Below, piece after piece: positions 13,401 through 28,400 of a stretch of 64,000 bases of DNA (positions are counted from its first letter, which is position 1; each line of letters opens with the position of its first letter). A model generated the notes under the pieces. It saw only the letters and a program-made list of their open reading frames with translations, had not been told where the DNA came from and did not search any database. The stretch is from Sinonovacula constricta (taxonomy: Eukaryota; Mollusca; Bivalvia; Cardiida; Solecurtidae): contig CM017567.1 of assembly GCA_007844125.1 (NCBI GenBank), positions 43,421,562-43,485,561 on the forward strand, written 5' to 3'. The position numbers and the translations under genes are program-made.

Positions 13401-16400
13401 AAAAGTCACCACATAAAATGTTATAACTTTGCTTGGTCTCAAATTTATGGATGATTCTTCAAAATATCAGGTTTCCAACATGTGGTAAAGAATATGTAAA
13501 TGCACCCTTAATTGTAGTGTTAAAATCTTGTGACACATGCGCTGCCAGCCCCCATTCAAATATGTATTGAGTTATTCGATTTTCACTACCAGTACATGTA
13601 TATTCAAGTTAACCAACATGCAATATTGTATTACACATTTCTTCAAATATTTCTTTGGGAAAATCCCTTTTTGCTACTAATGAATGGTTTGTGAATATGG
13701 GACTGGGGAGTATAATTCATTGTTAGACATACAAAAACATTCCAATATCTAAATACACATTTCTGCATTTGCTCAGCTTATCAAGATTGGCCAGCCAACT
13801 ACCTCAGTAAATGCAACACTATGTCTACTTAAAGTAAACAACATTTTGAGATGACTGGTAGGACATTAAACAATACTACCACTGTAACTGCTACTAGCAT
13901 CTGACCTGTAAGAGACAGTGTGAGGTATGGGCTTCAATCTTCTGTTCCTTTGGTCTCCTGGTGTCAAGGACCTTGGTCTGTGAACCACTGGAGCCAGCCC
14001 GGGCATGGAGAAGTTTCTTGGTCTCTCGGTCAGCAGCTATTTCCTTAAGTACACGCTCATGGTCCTTGAAATAAATATAAATTATGCTAGAATACAAATA
14101 TATTGTAAGCCTGAAAGGATAGACATTAAAAAAAGATTGTTTGCAAAGTGCCTTACTTATACAGTAAAAACCTCTTAGTGTACACTAGTGTAGTAAAAAA
14201 AAGAAGAGAAATCTGCATCAAAAAGATTATCATGCTGGACTCTTGGGCCTAGTATTGTTCTAGCATTATAAGTCCAGCTTACAGCTGATAAGCCTCTACT
14301 GCCCAATAATTTCTTCCAATAAATGTGTCATTATACATTAGTAATGAGGCAGACAATTAAATGACATGTTTTGTTCCTTTATTAAAGCATACCATAACTG
14401 TAATGCAGAGTTCAGTACTGGAATGCAGAGTTCAGCACTGGAATGCAGAGTTCAGTACTGTAATGCAGGGTTCAGTACTGGAATGCAGAGTTCAGTACTG
14501 GAATGATGCAGAGTTCAGTACTGGAATGCAGAGTTCAGTACTGGAATGCAGAGTTCAGTACTGGAATGATGCAGAGTTCAGTACTGGAATGCAGAGTTCA
14601 GTACTGGAATGCAGAGTTCAGTACTGGAATGCAGAGTTTAGTACTGTAATGCAGAGTTCAGTACTGGAATGCAGAGTTCAGTACTGGAATGCAGGGTTCA
14701 GTACTGTAATGCAGGGTTCAGTACTGGAATGCAGGGTTCAGTACTGTAATGCAGAGTTCAGTACTGGAATGCAGGGTTCAGTACTGTAATGCAGAGTTCA
14801 GTACTGGAATGCAGGGTTCAGTACTGGAATGCAGGGTTCAGTACTGGAATGCAGAGTTCAGTACTGTAATGCAGGGTTCAGTACTGGAATGCAGGGTTCA
14901 GTACTGTAATGCAGGGTTCAGTACTGGAATGCAGGGTTCAGTACTGTAATGCAGGGTTCAGTACTGGAATGCAGAGTTCAGTACTGGAATGCAGAGTTCA
15001 GTACTGGAATGCAGAGTTCAGTACTGGAATGCAGAGTTCAGTACTGGAATGCAGGGTTCAGTACTGGAATGCAGGGTTCAGTACTGGAATGCAGAGTTCA
15101 GTACTGGAATGCAGAGTTCAGTACTGGAATGCAGGGTTCAGTACTGGAATGCAGGGTTCAGTACTGGAATGCAGAGTTCAGTACTGGAATGCACCATTTA
15201 TTAAGGATGTCAATGAGTACTTTAGAAAAACACTTATACTAGAGTATTGAAATCACTGAGTACAGTACAGTTTATTCCTGCTAATCGAATAATGGTTCCA
15301 CACATATTCTGTTTTATTGAATAAAACATTCAAACTCCAAACCTTTTCTTTTAAACCATATGTAAAAAATTAATGGTTATATGCATGTGTCACCCAATTT
15401 CAGTTATAAGCATAGTCCAAGGCTGCTCACCGACCTGGTGATGTTCTCCAATTAGTTAATCTCTGGGGCAATTCTCACACTTTTCTAGGGGATTAGCAAA
15501 CACCAATCTGTGTCAACTGCACGATCACCAATAGCATGCTTTCTATCACATATTCCAAAAAAATTTCACAGGTTTTCTAAGGTTAAGAAATGCTGAGAGT
15601 TTATTAAAATTTGCAGCAACTGAAAACAAAACAATATGCTCATTGCATTGATACTCTTACATTGATTTTTAGTTTATCGCATATTCCAGTTAACTGCATA
15701 AGTTTCTATAGGAAGTTATATAAGCAATTAAGCGGAATCAACTGTACTCCTAAAACAAGAAAAACAAGAAAGCCATGATGGCCCTACATTGCTCATCTGA
15801 GTGACACTGAGTAAAACAGGGCCTTTCACAAGACACTGTTCAGTGCCCTGGACCCAAACTTTTCAGATACTTAAACTTACATTAATCCTCACTCCCCAAT
15901 TTTATGCACAAAAATTGACTGTTACTATGGTCAGTCTATGAACAAACTGTTTTAACAATATTCATTTGTACTGGAAATGTTTGAGCAGCGTTCACAATGG
16001 ACACATCCTTTCAGGTCCAAACAACAACAAACATGTAAGCCCACTCTAAACAGTCACAACTCAGAAAACCAATCAAATTATTATTTACAAACACAACTAA
16101 GGCCTTATCCCAATGCTAAAAATCTAACATTAACAAAAGCTCCCTTTTGATCTAATTTTTTTTCAATCTAAGGAAATAAGAAATGTTGCTTTTATTATTT
16201 ACTTTAGATGCTGACTTTATTTGGTTTTATGACTATAAGTACCGTTATGTTTTCAATCTCAAAGAATTTTAACAGAGAAGGTTCAATAAATATTAATAAT
16301 TTAATAATGAGAAGCCTTTTTTCTCTGAATAGAAACTGCAGTTTACATACTTTCTGATTTTGTCTAATACCGGCAGTACATATTTACATATCAAACACAG

Positions 16401-19400
16401 CTGACATTTTTCCTATCCTACAATATAACAGACTCTTGACTAGAATTGGAATTGAACATAAACACTTTTTCTTTGCTTCAACTGTGTAAAGGTTCTACTT
16501 TTTTGCAAATTCTGCCAGTGCATTTACTACAAATTTGTTAAGGAAAATGTTATGTGAAGCCCAATTTGTTCTTTCAAACAAAATACCATGACAATACATT
16601 ACATGCAATAAAATAAGCATTTATCCTACTATCAGCCATTGTATGTGCTAGAATAAGCCTTACAAGACTTATCTTTATCCAGTCATGTAGTCAGAAAATG
16701 AGTATGAATACCAAACAATGATGACCTATTTTACAGGCCTTTTTTAATACAATTGCATCTACCAATTATGATCATCATATTAATGTCCACTATTTAAGTG
16801 GAAAAAGACCCAAGATAAATGTCTAAGCGGAGTCACTGGCATACTGCAGCAGACCTCCACAAATTAATTCCTGTGCTCCAAATGGAACTCCAACTCAAAT
16901 CCAGGGTAAGTAGTCAGACAAGTTACAAAGTGGTGACTACCACAATGCCACAGGCACCCCTCTTGCAGGTTTTTTTCTATGTTACAGCTGGATGGTTATA
17001 TAGTTTAAATAATGTGTAAATGTTTGTTTATTGAGTTTATTGTCCCACCAACAGTATTTCAGTTATCTGGAGATGGTGTCCACTTGAAGTGAATATAGTG
17101 CTGCCTTCTCTGTGTATAGCATGCAGTGAACACCTGGCAAGATACCACATCCAATCACATTATCTTGACACCGGGTCAACCAGTCGTAGAACTACCCTTA
17201 AATTTGCTTGAGCGTGAGCAAGAGAGCTATACCATTACCATTTTTAACAACTTTGGTATGTCACAGCTCGAGATCGAACCTGTGGCTTACTGTACCTATA
17301 CAATAAGCATCAATTTAGACTGCATTATGGGTAATCATTATAACTTCCACTACAAAATGCATTCATTCTGAGCAGATACGGTGGCAAACACACTATTTGG
17401 ACTGAATGCACAGTTAAACATTCAGAAATTGGGAGTATGCATAAAAATAAAAACTGCAACATTTCAAGGTCAATTGATTGTGTGTTAATCCATGGATTAT
17501 CAGACTATTGTGTTGATATGCACAAGTTTGACCTACTTTTAATTTTTTTAAGAGATCCAGAAATTTCCACTGATATAACTAAATGCACAACACAATTTGT
17601 GTGTGTGGTTTTGGTCTTAAAAATTTCTCTCAGATGCATATGAAAATGACCCATATCTCAGTGACATCAAGAAATAAAACACACAATGTTTGATAACTTT
17701 CTTTTTATACACGTATGAAACCGAACAAAAACTTTGTGCATTTTGGTTCAAGCTGGTAACCAGGCAGATAGTTATCACCATATGGACTGTTGTGTCATAA
17801 AAAGTATCAGTTAGGTGTCAATTTATATAAATGGTTATGTTCTTGTTTTTAAAATTGTTTAAAATTATCCTATAATAAGTTTTAAAATACATTATTGCCT
17901 TAGTTAAATTCAAAATGCTATTTCTTTTGGAATATGTAGTTTGGGTTTACAATCATATTGATTAGTGCAGCTGTAAGCAATTGTTAAAATTCTTTCTACT
18001 ATCTTTGATTTTCGCTTTTATTTGTTTTCTTTTTATCAAAGCAGGACAAATAGAATACACTGTTGGTGCCAAGGATAGGAAAGTTTATCTGGTTCATTTT
18101 AAAAGCTTCCCAAAGCTCATCAAGATAACCTATTTCTCACTCATCTATTTCTTTTTCCCAGGACCAACCATGTGTTCTCAATACATTCTTATTACTTTCT
18201 TTTTGTACACTTACGAATGAGTAATCATCTTTCAATAAGAATATAGGTCAAAGTCCTATGTGCATTTCAATACATTTCAATACATTTGATTAAAAAGAAA
18301 TTGATTTTATCTGTTCTCGCTTTTTATCAGTATGATGTAGGCCTATTGTCTATGACAGCCGATTTTTAAACATGAGCTTCTCCAGGTACACACTTTAGCA
18401 TTATTTTGTACACAACACCGGCATCCACCTCCAATGTAGCATGAGTTTTAATAAATCAAAGTATGAAAATATGTTTGTTTGTTTATTGGGTTTATCGTCC
18501 CACCAACAGTATTTCAGTTATCTGGAGACGGTGTCCACTTGAAGCAGATATAGTGCTGCCTTCACTGTTTATCGCAAGCCGTGAACACCTGGCATGATAT
18601 CACACCCAGTCACATTATCCTGACACCGGGCCAACCAGTCGTGGAACTACCCTTATATTTACTTGAGCGTTAGCAAGGAGCTATACCACTACCATTTTTA
18701 ACGACTTTGGTATGTCGCGGCCCGGGATCGAACCCGGGGCCTCCCGTACCTGGAGCCGACGCTTTATCAACAGATAAAAACAAAGTTGCAAAATGCTTCC
18801 AACATAAAACAACAGCCATTGCGATGAACAAAATCAAATAAATTGAAAAAAAAAAATGCCAATTACTCATGGAAGGTAAATAAACAGTGATAAGTACTCA
18901 CACAGAAAATTAACTAAGTTGTTGTGTACTTATTTAATGTGTAGACCTTATTGACAACCTTAATAACGATCTTATCCAAGTACTGTAGGTTCAAATGATA
19001 TATCTTAACAAACTTTTCTGTGTAAAACTGAATTATTGATCATGAACATAGAAGATGGACTTATTACCAATCAACAGGGTCATCTCATGAAATCTTGTCA
19101 TCTGCCTGCCATTGGCACACAAAATTGAATGTATGCAGCATACATCTTAGTCACCTTTTTTCTTTACATTCTACAGACTAAACCAGTTACTTTTTGTTTA
19201 CGGATAAATAATCAGCAATCAAGCAACCAGAAAAGGCAGATAAACAAATGAAAATACAGTGACCAGAACATTCTTCTTTGTTTCAGCCAGCAAGAACATC
19301 AGGTTTCTCTGACTATAACAGTGAGCGCCAGAACAGGTATATCCACATCATAGGACTTCTTGTCCTCTACACCATCTGACCTCTATGCTCATGTTTTAGA

Positions 19401-22400
19401 TGTCATGATCTTGTTGACAAAATAGTACAACGGACACACACAAAACAGTTTAGAAACATAAAATATCAGTTTTAAGCGCCTTAAATTTAATAATTGATTA
19501 CAGTATCAATAATTGACCAATGACCAATACTGAGCCCTTATTGAAGTCGAAAGATGCTGAACCAAGTAAAATATCCCCTAAGGAAGCGCAAGGTTAGAGC
19601 TCTGGAAAATGGGTTTAAGCACCCCAGATAGTCCCTTTAGCCAACTGACTGTTCCAAGGCTGCAACTGTTGGGTTTGCTCTTTTTATCTAAGGACTCATC
19701 ATAGATAAGTTCTTACTTTTACATATGACTTGCATGTGAATACCTGTGGTGTGCCTTTTCAAATTTTGGTATTTGGTTGCAATGCACATAGGACTTGATC
19801 ATATTTTCTTCCACAAAGTTAATATTTAATGAAATAGTTTCCACTAATGAAATAAACTTCATACATTTATACTTGACATTCATAATCCTGAATTCTTTCG
19901 TTCTTTTCGTAATGTCCTGACTAATCCCCTTCAAACATTTATGAGTAAAATGAATACTACCTCTCTTTGTCTCCGTTTTTCCAGCATTACTTGTTTTTTA
20001 GCATCATCTCTCTTTTTCATCTCAAACTCTTCTTTGCTTCTTTTCTGTGAGTCATTCAAGTGCAGTCTGCTCACAACTGCTGTCTCTGAGAGTTCTGTCT
20101 GGGACTGGTTGATTTGTTCCAGGGCTGTGTCCGACTGCAAATGGTCGAGGCTAGCAGCTGCTGGCTGTGTACCATGTGTTTCTGCAGCCTCAACAGGGAT
20201 TGCTTGAGGCTTTATGTAGGGCAGCTCTGGTCCAGTTTCAAAACTAGAAGAGGTCTGCGAATGAAAAATAAGACAGCTAAAGAAAAAAATAAAATTTCTG
20301 TCACATTCATGTTATTTTAGTTAATATTACAATATGTATGTAAATCTTGTTTGAAATATTGTTTTGTAACTGAAGTTTTTTAGTATTGAGTTATACTACT
20401 AATGGTCTACCTAAGTACTATTCTATAAAGTTAAACTGGTTATTCTAAGTTGTCAGAACTGACGAATCACTTCAAAAAATGCATGGGTTGGAATAATCAA
20501 AATTGCTTCCACTTACACATTTTTTTTATAGGAGTCAGCCATTTTGAATTGCGTAATTCTCTGTGGTAATGTGCACAAAGCAAGGCTTATACCATAATAC
20601 TTTTCACAGAAGGATGTTAATTGTTGGAAACAAACAAAATAGTTGGAGATTTTCTGGGTTCTGGATTCCATATGAAAATAGAAATTGTAGCTGATCTGGG
20701 CATCCCCCCCCCACCCCGACACCATTGCTGGGTCCTTCTCCAGATTGCTCAGCTAAGATTTCACTCACTATGCTTTGTCATTTCTGAATTGATTTGACAG
20801 TGATATCAGCCAGTATTTATACCTACCTACCCTGATAGTTAACAATGATACATCATTACTGATTGTCAAACTAAAACACGTCATATCCGATTAACAACAT
20901 TACCAAACCAATTAAGGAAGCCACAGATTGATATTACTGGCATAACCTTCCTTCGTAGTTTGACAGGTGACAATACACAATGGCCAACCCGTGATGTGAG
21001 TGAGCTATTGGAAATATGTGTAAGGAAAGCATTAAAACTTGAAGTTGGGGACCAGAATTTATTTCAAATAATGCTGAAACTTTGATCAATGCAAATAAAT
21101 AACGGGAGGTTTTTACACTGAATTATAAAGGGAAAAAATCAGGACCAGTCAGTGACTGAATAATGCCTCAGCTTTGAAAACCCCCAGATTGAATAACTGA
21201 GGTTTTACAGTATTATTATATATTATTATATATTTACAGAAAGAGATGTTTACAGAGCTGAATCTTACTGATCTCAACTTAAGACTTGGAGTTTCCTGTG
21301 AGGCTACTCGCTGAAATCCTGGTTTACCTGCAACCAACCTGGGAACAAACAAAATGATGGTTATTACAATAATGAGAATATATCATGAAAATGCAGAGTA
21401 AGAGAAATGAAACAAATCTATCACACATGCAGCCTTCAAGAGGTTCTATTACCCGATATTATATAACACCCATTATAATTTAATTTTAGTATATAGACAT
21501 ATTTATTGGCTCATATTTCTGACAATTTCTGACAATTCTAGTCAGAGTTATGTGAAACTCACCATTTATTCAATTTTGACCCATCTATGTTTGAAAATAC
21601 CATTCAATTTTAACCAGCCATCGCATTGGCACCCTGTCTCTGTCTGTACAAGAACTGTATGCTTCTATGTATATTTAATAAGCTAACTAGTCAAGAATGC
21701 ATCGGTAATTCACATTTATGTCAGACCATGCTCAAAATTAGCAAGAGCAGTGTTTTTTAACTATTTTTAAAAAAAGTTATGGACTCTTCTTCATGTATAC
21801 ATGATGTTGATATGCACTTATAAACATTGTTGTCCTCAGGTTATGGCTCAATCGATATTAATTATTCAAGTGCAAATTACGTAATCATTAATGTTTACCA
21901 GTAGAACAATCCATAATTGTACATTATCCAGATATAAAGCTAACCTGTCATGGAAAAACTTTCAAAAGGTAAACATAAACCAAAAAGGCATTACAAACCA
22001 TTCCACTGCGGCTTCCACATTAGCCTTCCCAAAGTTGATGGCATCCTGGCAATCTTTGAACTCAAAGCCCATTGACATAAGGAATACAATGGTATCATCC
22101 ATAGTGGAACTCTGCAAAAATACAAACATCTTTAATACATAAAAGCACATTGTTATTAACTGCCTTGGAAAAGTCGTCACATTTTAAGACAATGAGAACT
22201 AGTGTAAAGTCATAACTGACATATATAATCTTTGTGGAAGATGAATTGTCTCTTTTCAAATTACATAACTTTACTTTCAATGTTGCGGGCATTAGCTGAA
22301 ATCTAAACCAACACTGGTAGCTCCACCTTACCACCTTCTTACACAAGATACACCACATGTACACACATTTCACTGGATGTTACATTTCAACATGCATTAA

Positions 22401-25400
22401 AGGATAGTTTCTTTATACATCTGAAGTTCATTTACTGTTGCATCTTCTGATCATATTTTCATCTAGCTTTAATAGGCTAAACAAACTTATGTAAACATTT
22501 GATGACTTTGTACTGCTATTGGCTTTTTACTGTGTCCCTCTGCCTTTCTTTATCATGCTACTATGGAAATGTAGAGAACTACTTTTTGTCACATTGGAAC
22601 AAGGAACAGTTTTAAATTGTCAACAGCTTCCTGTGTATAGCAATAAAGAAGTTTATACAAACAAGAGGGCCATGATGACCTTTAAATGCTCACCTGAGGA
22701 CCAGGGGTTTAGGAGACTCATATCTGGCATCAAGTGATATATCATTATTTACTTTCTTTGATGAAGAATGGGCCTTATATGTAGCTTCTAGTGGGTTCAC
22801 AAAATTGTTCAAACATCTGACCTGGTAATGTGCTTTTTGACCCCTTGTGACCCAGTTACGAATTCATAAAAGATTTCTCGTGAACATACCACTTATCTAA
22901 TTCTTCATGTGTCCCAAGTAAGGTGAAGATTGGGGCATTTCTGTGGCAACTGGGCTGTTTAGGTTTTTCTAGGACTTCACCAACAAATTCTAAACAAACA
23001 TGACCCCATGTAACCCAGTTACAAAATCATTCAAGATTTCATGCAGACAAATGTGGTCAAGTTTGGTGAGATTGGGCCATAAATATGGATCTAGCTTGTT
23101 CATAAAAAAAAATTATAATTTGACCTAGAGAACTAGTTTCTGACCCCACATGACCCAGTTACAAACTCAACCACAATTTCTTACAAACATTTAGACCAAG
23201 CTTGGTAAAATACTGTAGCTGCTAGTGTGTCCTCAAGGAATTTAATGATGGTACTTGATGAACAATAGACGAAGGGGTGTCAGAAAAGCTCACTTTGAGC
23301 ATGGTGTGCTCAGGAGAGCTAAAACACATAATCAATATAGACAAGAAATATGCAGGTCATACAAGCTATCTCCTGCCCTTTTTTGGACTCTAATTTGGAC
23401 ATCTCTATTATAGACAGTGTTAAGAATTTTGCCCTGCAAAATTTGTTAAACAATGCCTAAGGAAAACTACAAATTTAAACAAGATGTCACTGATGGTGCA
23501 TGATCAATCACAAAAGAGCTGCATATATAAGGCAAGAGTTTTTAATAGGGATGTCAAAGGCTACTAAATTTGGTATCCGGATATCCGTCGAACGATCCTA
23601 ATGGATATCCGGATATAAATCTTAGTTAATTCTGATGTTGCAGTCAGATGTGTGCGGGGTTACTAACATTTCCATTGACACAATTAAATCACCATTTCAA
23701 TGGAAATAATTAAATCAACATTTCCACAGGCATAGGCACTTAATCATTTTAATAATTTATGAAATATGAACAATAAAAAAACATTTGGTAATTTTAAATC
23801 ACAATAAATGAATAAATCAAGCATATATCTGATCAAAGAAAACATGCGTACATGCGAAGCACATTTATTTGAAATTATTGAGGTTGGATGTGCCGCCGCA
23901 ATACGCTAGCTCTTCGCTGCAGTAATTACATTTTGCGTTGGATTTGTCTACGGACCTCACAAAATGTCGCCAAACATCGGACTGATGAATGGAAGGCATA
24001 ACTAATGATTTGTTTAGGAAGTGGATGTGAATAAGTCAAGATCATCGTGCTCGAATGAAAACAAAATAAATTCATCAATTCATTTATACAATCCAAACGG
24101 ACTTTATTAAACACGAGTAACTGATCTTTGCCGACAAACCTGTTAATTGTCTACAAAATTGTAGCTCTATCTCTTCTTAATAAAGCCGAACAAACGAAAT
24201 TAAAGATAATAATCCTAAATCAAAATGGATAAGTAATAGCTTCAAACAATTGCTGTTAATTGGCAAATTATTTTACATAATCACATTTCTAAAACTGTGA
24301 AGTTCATCAACAAAATTAAAGATAGTATTCGCTAAACAAAATGGATCAGTAGAAACTTCAAACGTTGGCGGTTAATTAGCATGTTATTATACATACCATC
24401 ATGCTTTAGCACATTTCTAAAACTGTGAAGCCAAATATACGATACTGCGTGTCACCACCTGTCGATAATCCCTTACCCCTGCGTATGCGTGAATGCACAC
24501 TGACATGACAGCAGAAAGAAAACTTAGCAAAATGGCCAAAACATTTTATTAAATGTTTGAAATTTTACATTTTTTAAGCGAATATCCGGATACCAAAGTC
24601 GATTCGGATATCTGATGCTTCGAACGGATATCCGTTGACATCACTAGTTTTTAATCAAACCTTATATATTGTTAATTGGAAAGTTCACAATATGGACAAT
24701 CAGTTAAAATGTTATCTAAAAGATTTGGTCTGTCCAGGAGCTGACAATAAAGCCATATATAGAACATGTCTACACTTGAGGCCATGTCCCATGATTAGAT
24801 CAATATTCTTTGTACAATCTTGATAAAGGGCCACTCAAGCAACATGTAATATAAACATCAAAGATCTTGTTTTTTTCTGATAAGAATGTTTTCCAAGTTT
24901 TACTTTAAGGCTTTAAGGAAAAAGGCCATGCTCATAGCAGCCATGTGCTCTGAAGGATCAAATTCTTTGAAAAATCTTTATAAAGCCACCCATTAGTTCA
25001 AAACCACCTAAATAAAAGTAGATAAAAACAATTACATGCAAAAATATAGCTCTCCATTTGAAGATGTTTAAATTTTGAGCGTATTAGAACGTAAATTACA
25101 CCCCGATTGCGATCGATATAAACCCCAATATTTGTTTATGGTGGAAGTCTTCGACATTGTACGAATCATAATCGCATACGATCAACAAGCTCGTAAAAAT
25201 CCTAATAGTCTCGACACATGATTATTAACAACGCATGCGCAATTCAGCGGTAGTGCAATGGCAAAAGAATAAACATGGCAATGCTGAATCAAAAAGCTTG
25301 TTTGACTGAATTAAAGAGATATAGTTGAGAGAAAAATATGCTAGGATAAAAAATAAGACAGGAAAATACAGAACTTGAATCAGTCGTAGGACAAAAGTAG

Positions 25401-28400
25401 AAAAAGGATTTTACGCAGCCGCCACAGCTAGAAGCGATCAGCATACAACAACTTGGAACAAGTAGGTCAATATTCTACTTTCGCTTTCCCAGTGTCTGAA
25501 AACTTGCTAAAGTCTTTCTGTATGCATACGATTTTTTTCTAATGGTACGTGTTTGTTTGTTGTTGGGCCATTATAAAACTTGTGTTCATTGCATGTCGAT
25601 GATTGCTCACTTCTGTGACGTAATTCGTTCATCCCTCCTCCACCAACCATGCAGGTATAAGAGTTGTGAAAACACATGCATGCATGACTTTAAACAGTGG
25701 TGTATAGTAGAACATGGGATGTCATTCAGGGTGGACATCATTTTGCTCATTCTTCATCTTTTTGAATCAAGGTCCATTCAACTTTAGTGCAGTAAATACT
25801 AGATGTATATACACAGTAAGGGACTTACTTCAACTTAGTAGTCAACAGACAAAATTTACTTTAAAAGCTTAATATTTTTAAGCTTACATGTGTGTGCTAT
25901 CACGATTTTACTATTTACCTGGTTTACCTACCAGCCACAATAGCTCAGGTGGTCGAGCTTCAGCTTGCAGATTGGGAGGTTGTGGGTTCAAACCCCGGCT
26001 GGGTCAAACCGAAGACTTTAAAGTTGGAAGTAGTGGCTTCCCTCCTAACACTCGGGGCTAAGGGGACAGCATTACGCCTGACTCGTCGGTGTCAGTATAA
26101 TGGACTGGCCGGGTTCAGTCCCAGGGCACCTAATAAGTGCCCCTGTGCTATGATAGAAATGTTGCTGCACAGTATCGACAAAAATGCCGGCTAATCCCTG
26201 GTTTACCTACTACGGTATTACCTTGTTAACCCCCCAACCCCTTTTTCACTGGTAGTTTATTCACCAAGCCTCTTTAGCTTAGTTGGTATAGTGATCCGCC
26301 AGTATTGGGGAGGTCTGTGGTTCGGATCTTGAGCAGGTTCACTTTTTCCTGCTCCTTTACATTTCCAATTAGTGTGTAAAACCAATATTAAATAAACAAA
26401 TCATTCAATAAATCAGAATATTGTCATTCTCATAATATATACAGAGATTTAATTTACATATGGGTTTAAAAGAAATGAAAACCTGAGCACTAAAGATGAC
26501 CCTTATCCAATATGTGGGAAGATTTAGTGCCGTAAGAATGCATTGCTCAATGACCAATCAGGAAAGGTAAGGATGAATTTTGTTTCAATACTCAGACTGT
26601 ATGATAATTAAATTTAGAAACCTAGATATGAGATATAATGTAAAATACAAACAGTAATTGACATCAATTTTTGCTGCAACTGGGCTCCCGAGTCTAGTCC
26701 TTAATTAAAAGATGCCACTAAAAGCAACTAACTGCACAGCTGGTATGTTCATTTTCATTTTTGCTGAAATTGAAATGCATCACAAAGACACAGATGTGCT
26801 CATGATGATGATGTCCAAATACTGTGGTGCAGTAAGACCCAAGACAAATGTCCTGGTAGAACCACCGGTATACTGTAGCCCAAATGGAATTTTAAGTTTA
26901 AGTTAATAATTATTCTGTCTTGTCACCTAGAGAACAAAAAAGGTACATTAGTCTTAAAGCCTCAAAGAATGATCTGTAGACAGTATTAACATATTTTGTA
27001 CTTAAATAAAAAAAGTTTGTGACTAAAATTATAGTCTATATCTGACACACATTTTTTTAGTGAAGTTATTTTATAGCTGCCAATATAGCCAGCTTGGTTT
27101 TCATTTTTCCCCTTAATTTTGGCCCATTACTGTAGATGGTAATTAAATGCAAAAAAAAACAACATTAAATTGTTTCTTTAAACTTTGTTGTTATTGAAAA
27201 GCACCCAAGTCAACTTCATGTGGGTAGATCTTTTAGTTGTTATGAACTGGTGGTTGTACCCAGACATAAATCTGTTTCTTCTCCTAGCAGTAGTAGCTAA
27301 AAGTTGCCAATATGAATATAATAATAAAAGAAATAATATTTAGTGTCTTTACATTTGAAAAAAATTAATTTGATTACAAAACAAGAGTTATGGAAGTTAT
27401 GTTGTCTCCTAATGATTGCACATATTTTATTAAAATGTGGATTTACTCTATATAAGAAAAACAGGCCTTGTTATTATTTTTCTGGTTAACTTAATAATTC
27501 ATTATGTAAAATATGTTGTTGTTTTTCTTTGCAGACTCTAAAGACACAGAAGTTACTGGTGTGATGATGGTGGTTGAATATCAATGTAAGGAAAACAGCA
27601 AACTGTTTCTATATTCTATACTGGTGACTACAGAAGGCAAAATGAAGAGGAGAAAGCAGTTTGATGTGGATGAAAAGGTTGCATAAAAAATAAACTGGTT
27701 CATGTCTTTCAAGAGGAGTTCAAGGAAACCTGAATGTGTGCTAATAACTTGCCTAATCAAGTGGACATTGATTTTACACACACTATCTTACTGTTAATTT
27801 TTGTAAAAAAAAATAAACAATAATACTTTGTTTTATTTATTTTTCTATATGCACAACTGAAAACATGATAATAAGATTAAAACAGCAATTCAGTTGAGCC
27901 TGCAATCAATCTCCCTGATCTTTACTTGCTTTCAATGTCCTTAAAAGTAAAATTCTAACTTAAGTTTTCAATCTTCTGTCTGACATGCCTATCTCAAATA
28001 CTTATGTAGATACCATTTATCTTACATACATGTTAAAATCAAATAAATGTTAAGCATATTACAGAATAAATTTCATGCAATCTAAATGAAAAACAAGTAC
28101 AGGACACAGAACGTTGGTAATATGAAGACAAAATGTGTTATGTCTACTTGCATTATGTCTACTGGTACTTGAATCATGTCTACTTGCATTCATTTTAATT
28201 CTTTTTAACCACCTGATTTTAAGCCCTGACCCTCATCATGACTATAATCTATGTGCATGTGAGAATGTGATTTGACATAGTAGGTTACTAGGTTCAAAAA
28301 TGTTAAAAGTTAAATTGAGACAAAATCTGAAAAGAAGAAAGTTTACAGTTGTAAAATTGTTTTTAATGCTTCCTGGTTACCTATTAGCATGTAAACATGT

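Larger units (their letters stand above)
15194..19960. other. Intron 5 remainder
   Basis: Holds two V-SINE-like copies and one GCTCACCTGAG-family fragment. The rest is AT-rich. A short stretch at 16807-16900 (gacccaagataaatgtc) has a worn relative at 26838-26900 (gacccaagacaaatgtc). Confidence 0.4.

Noticed and set aside
14361..15250. Overlapping plus-strand ORFs of 66-142 codons with repeated peptide, or a CRISPR-like array
   Set aside because: The 20-bp units abut without spacers, and the frames come from a stop-poor tandem unit whose length is not a multiple of 3. Eukaryotic intronic minisatellite.
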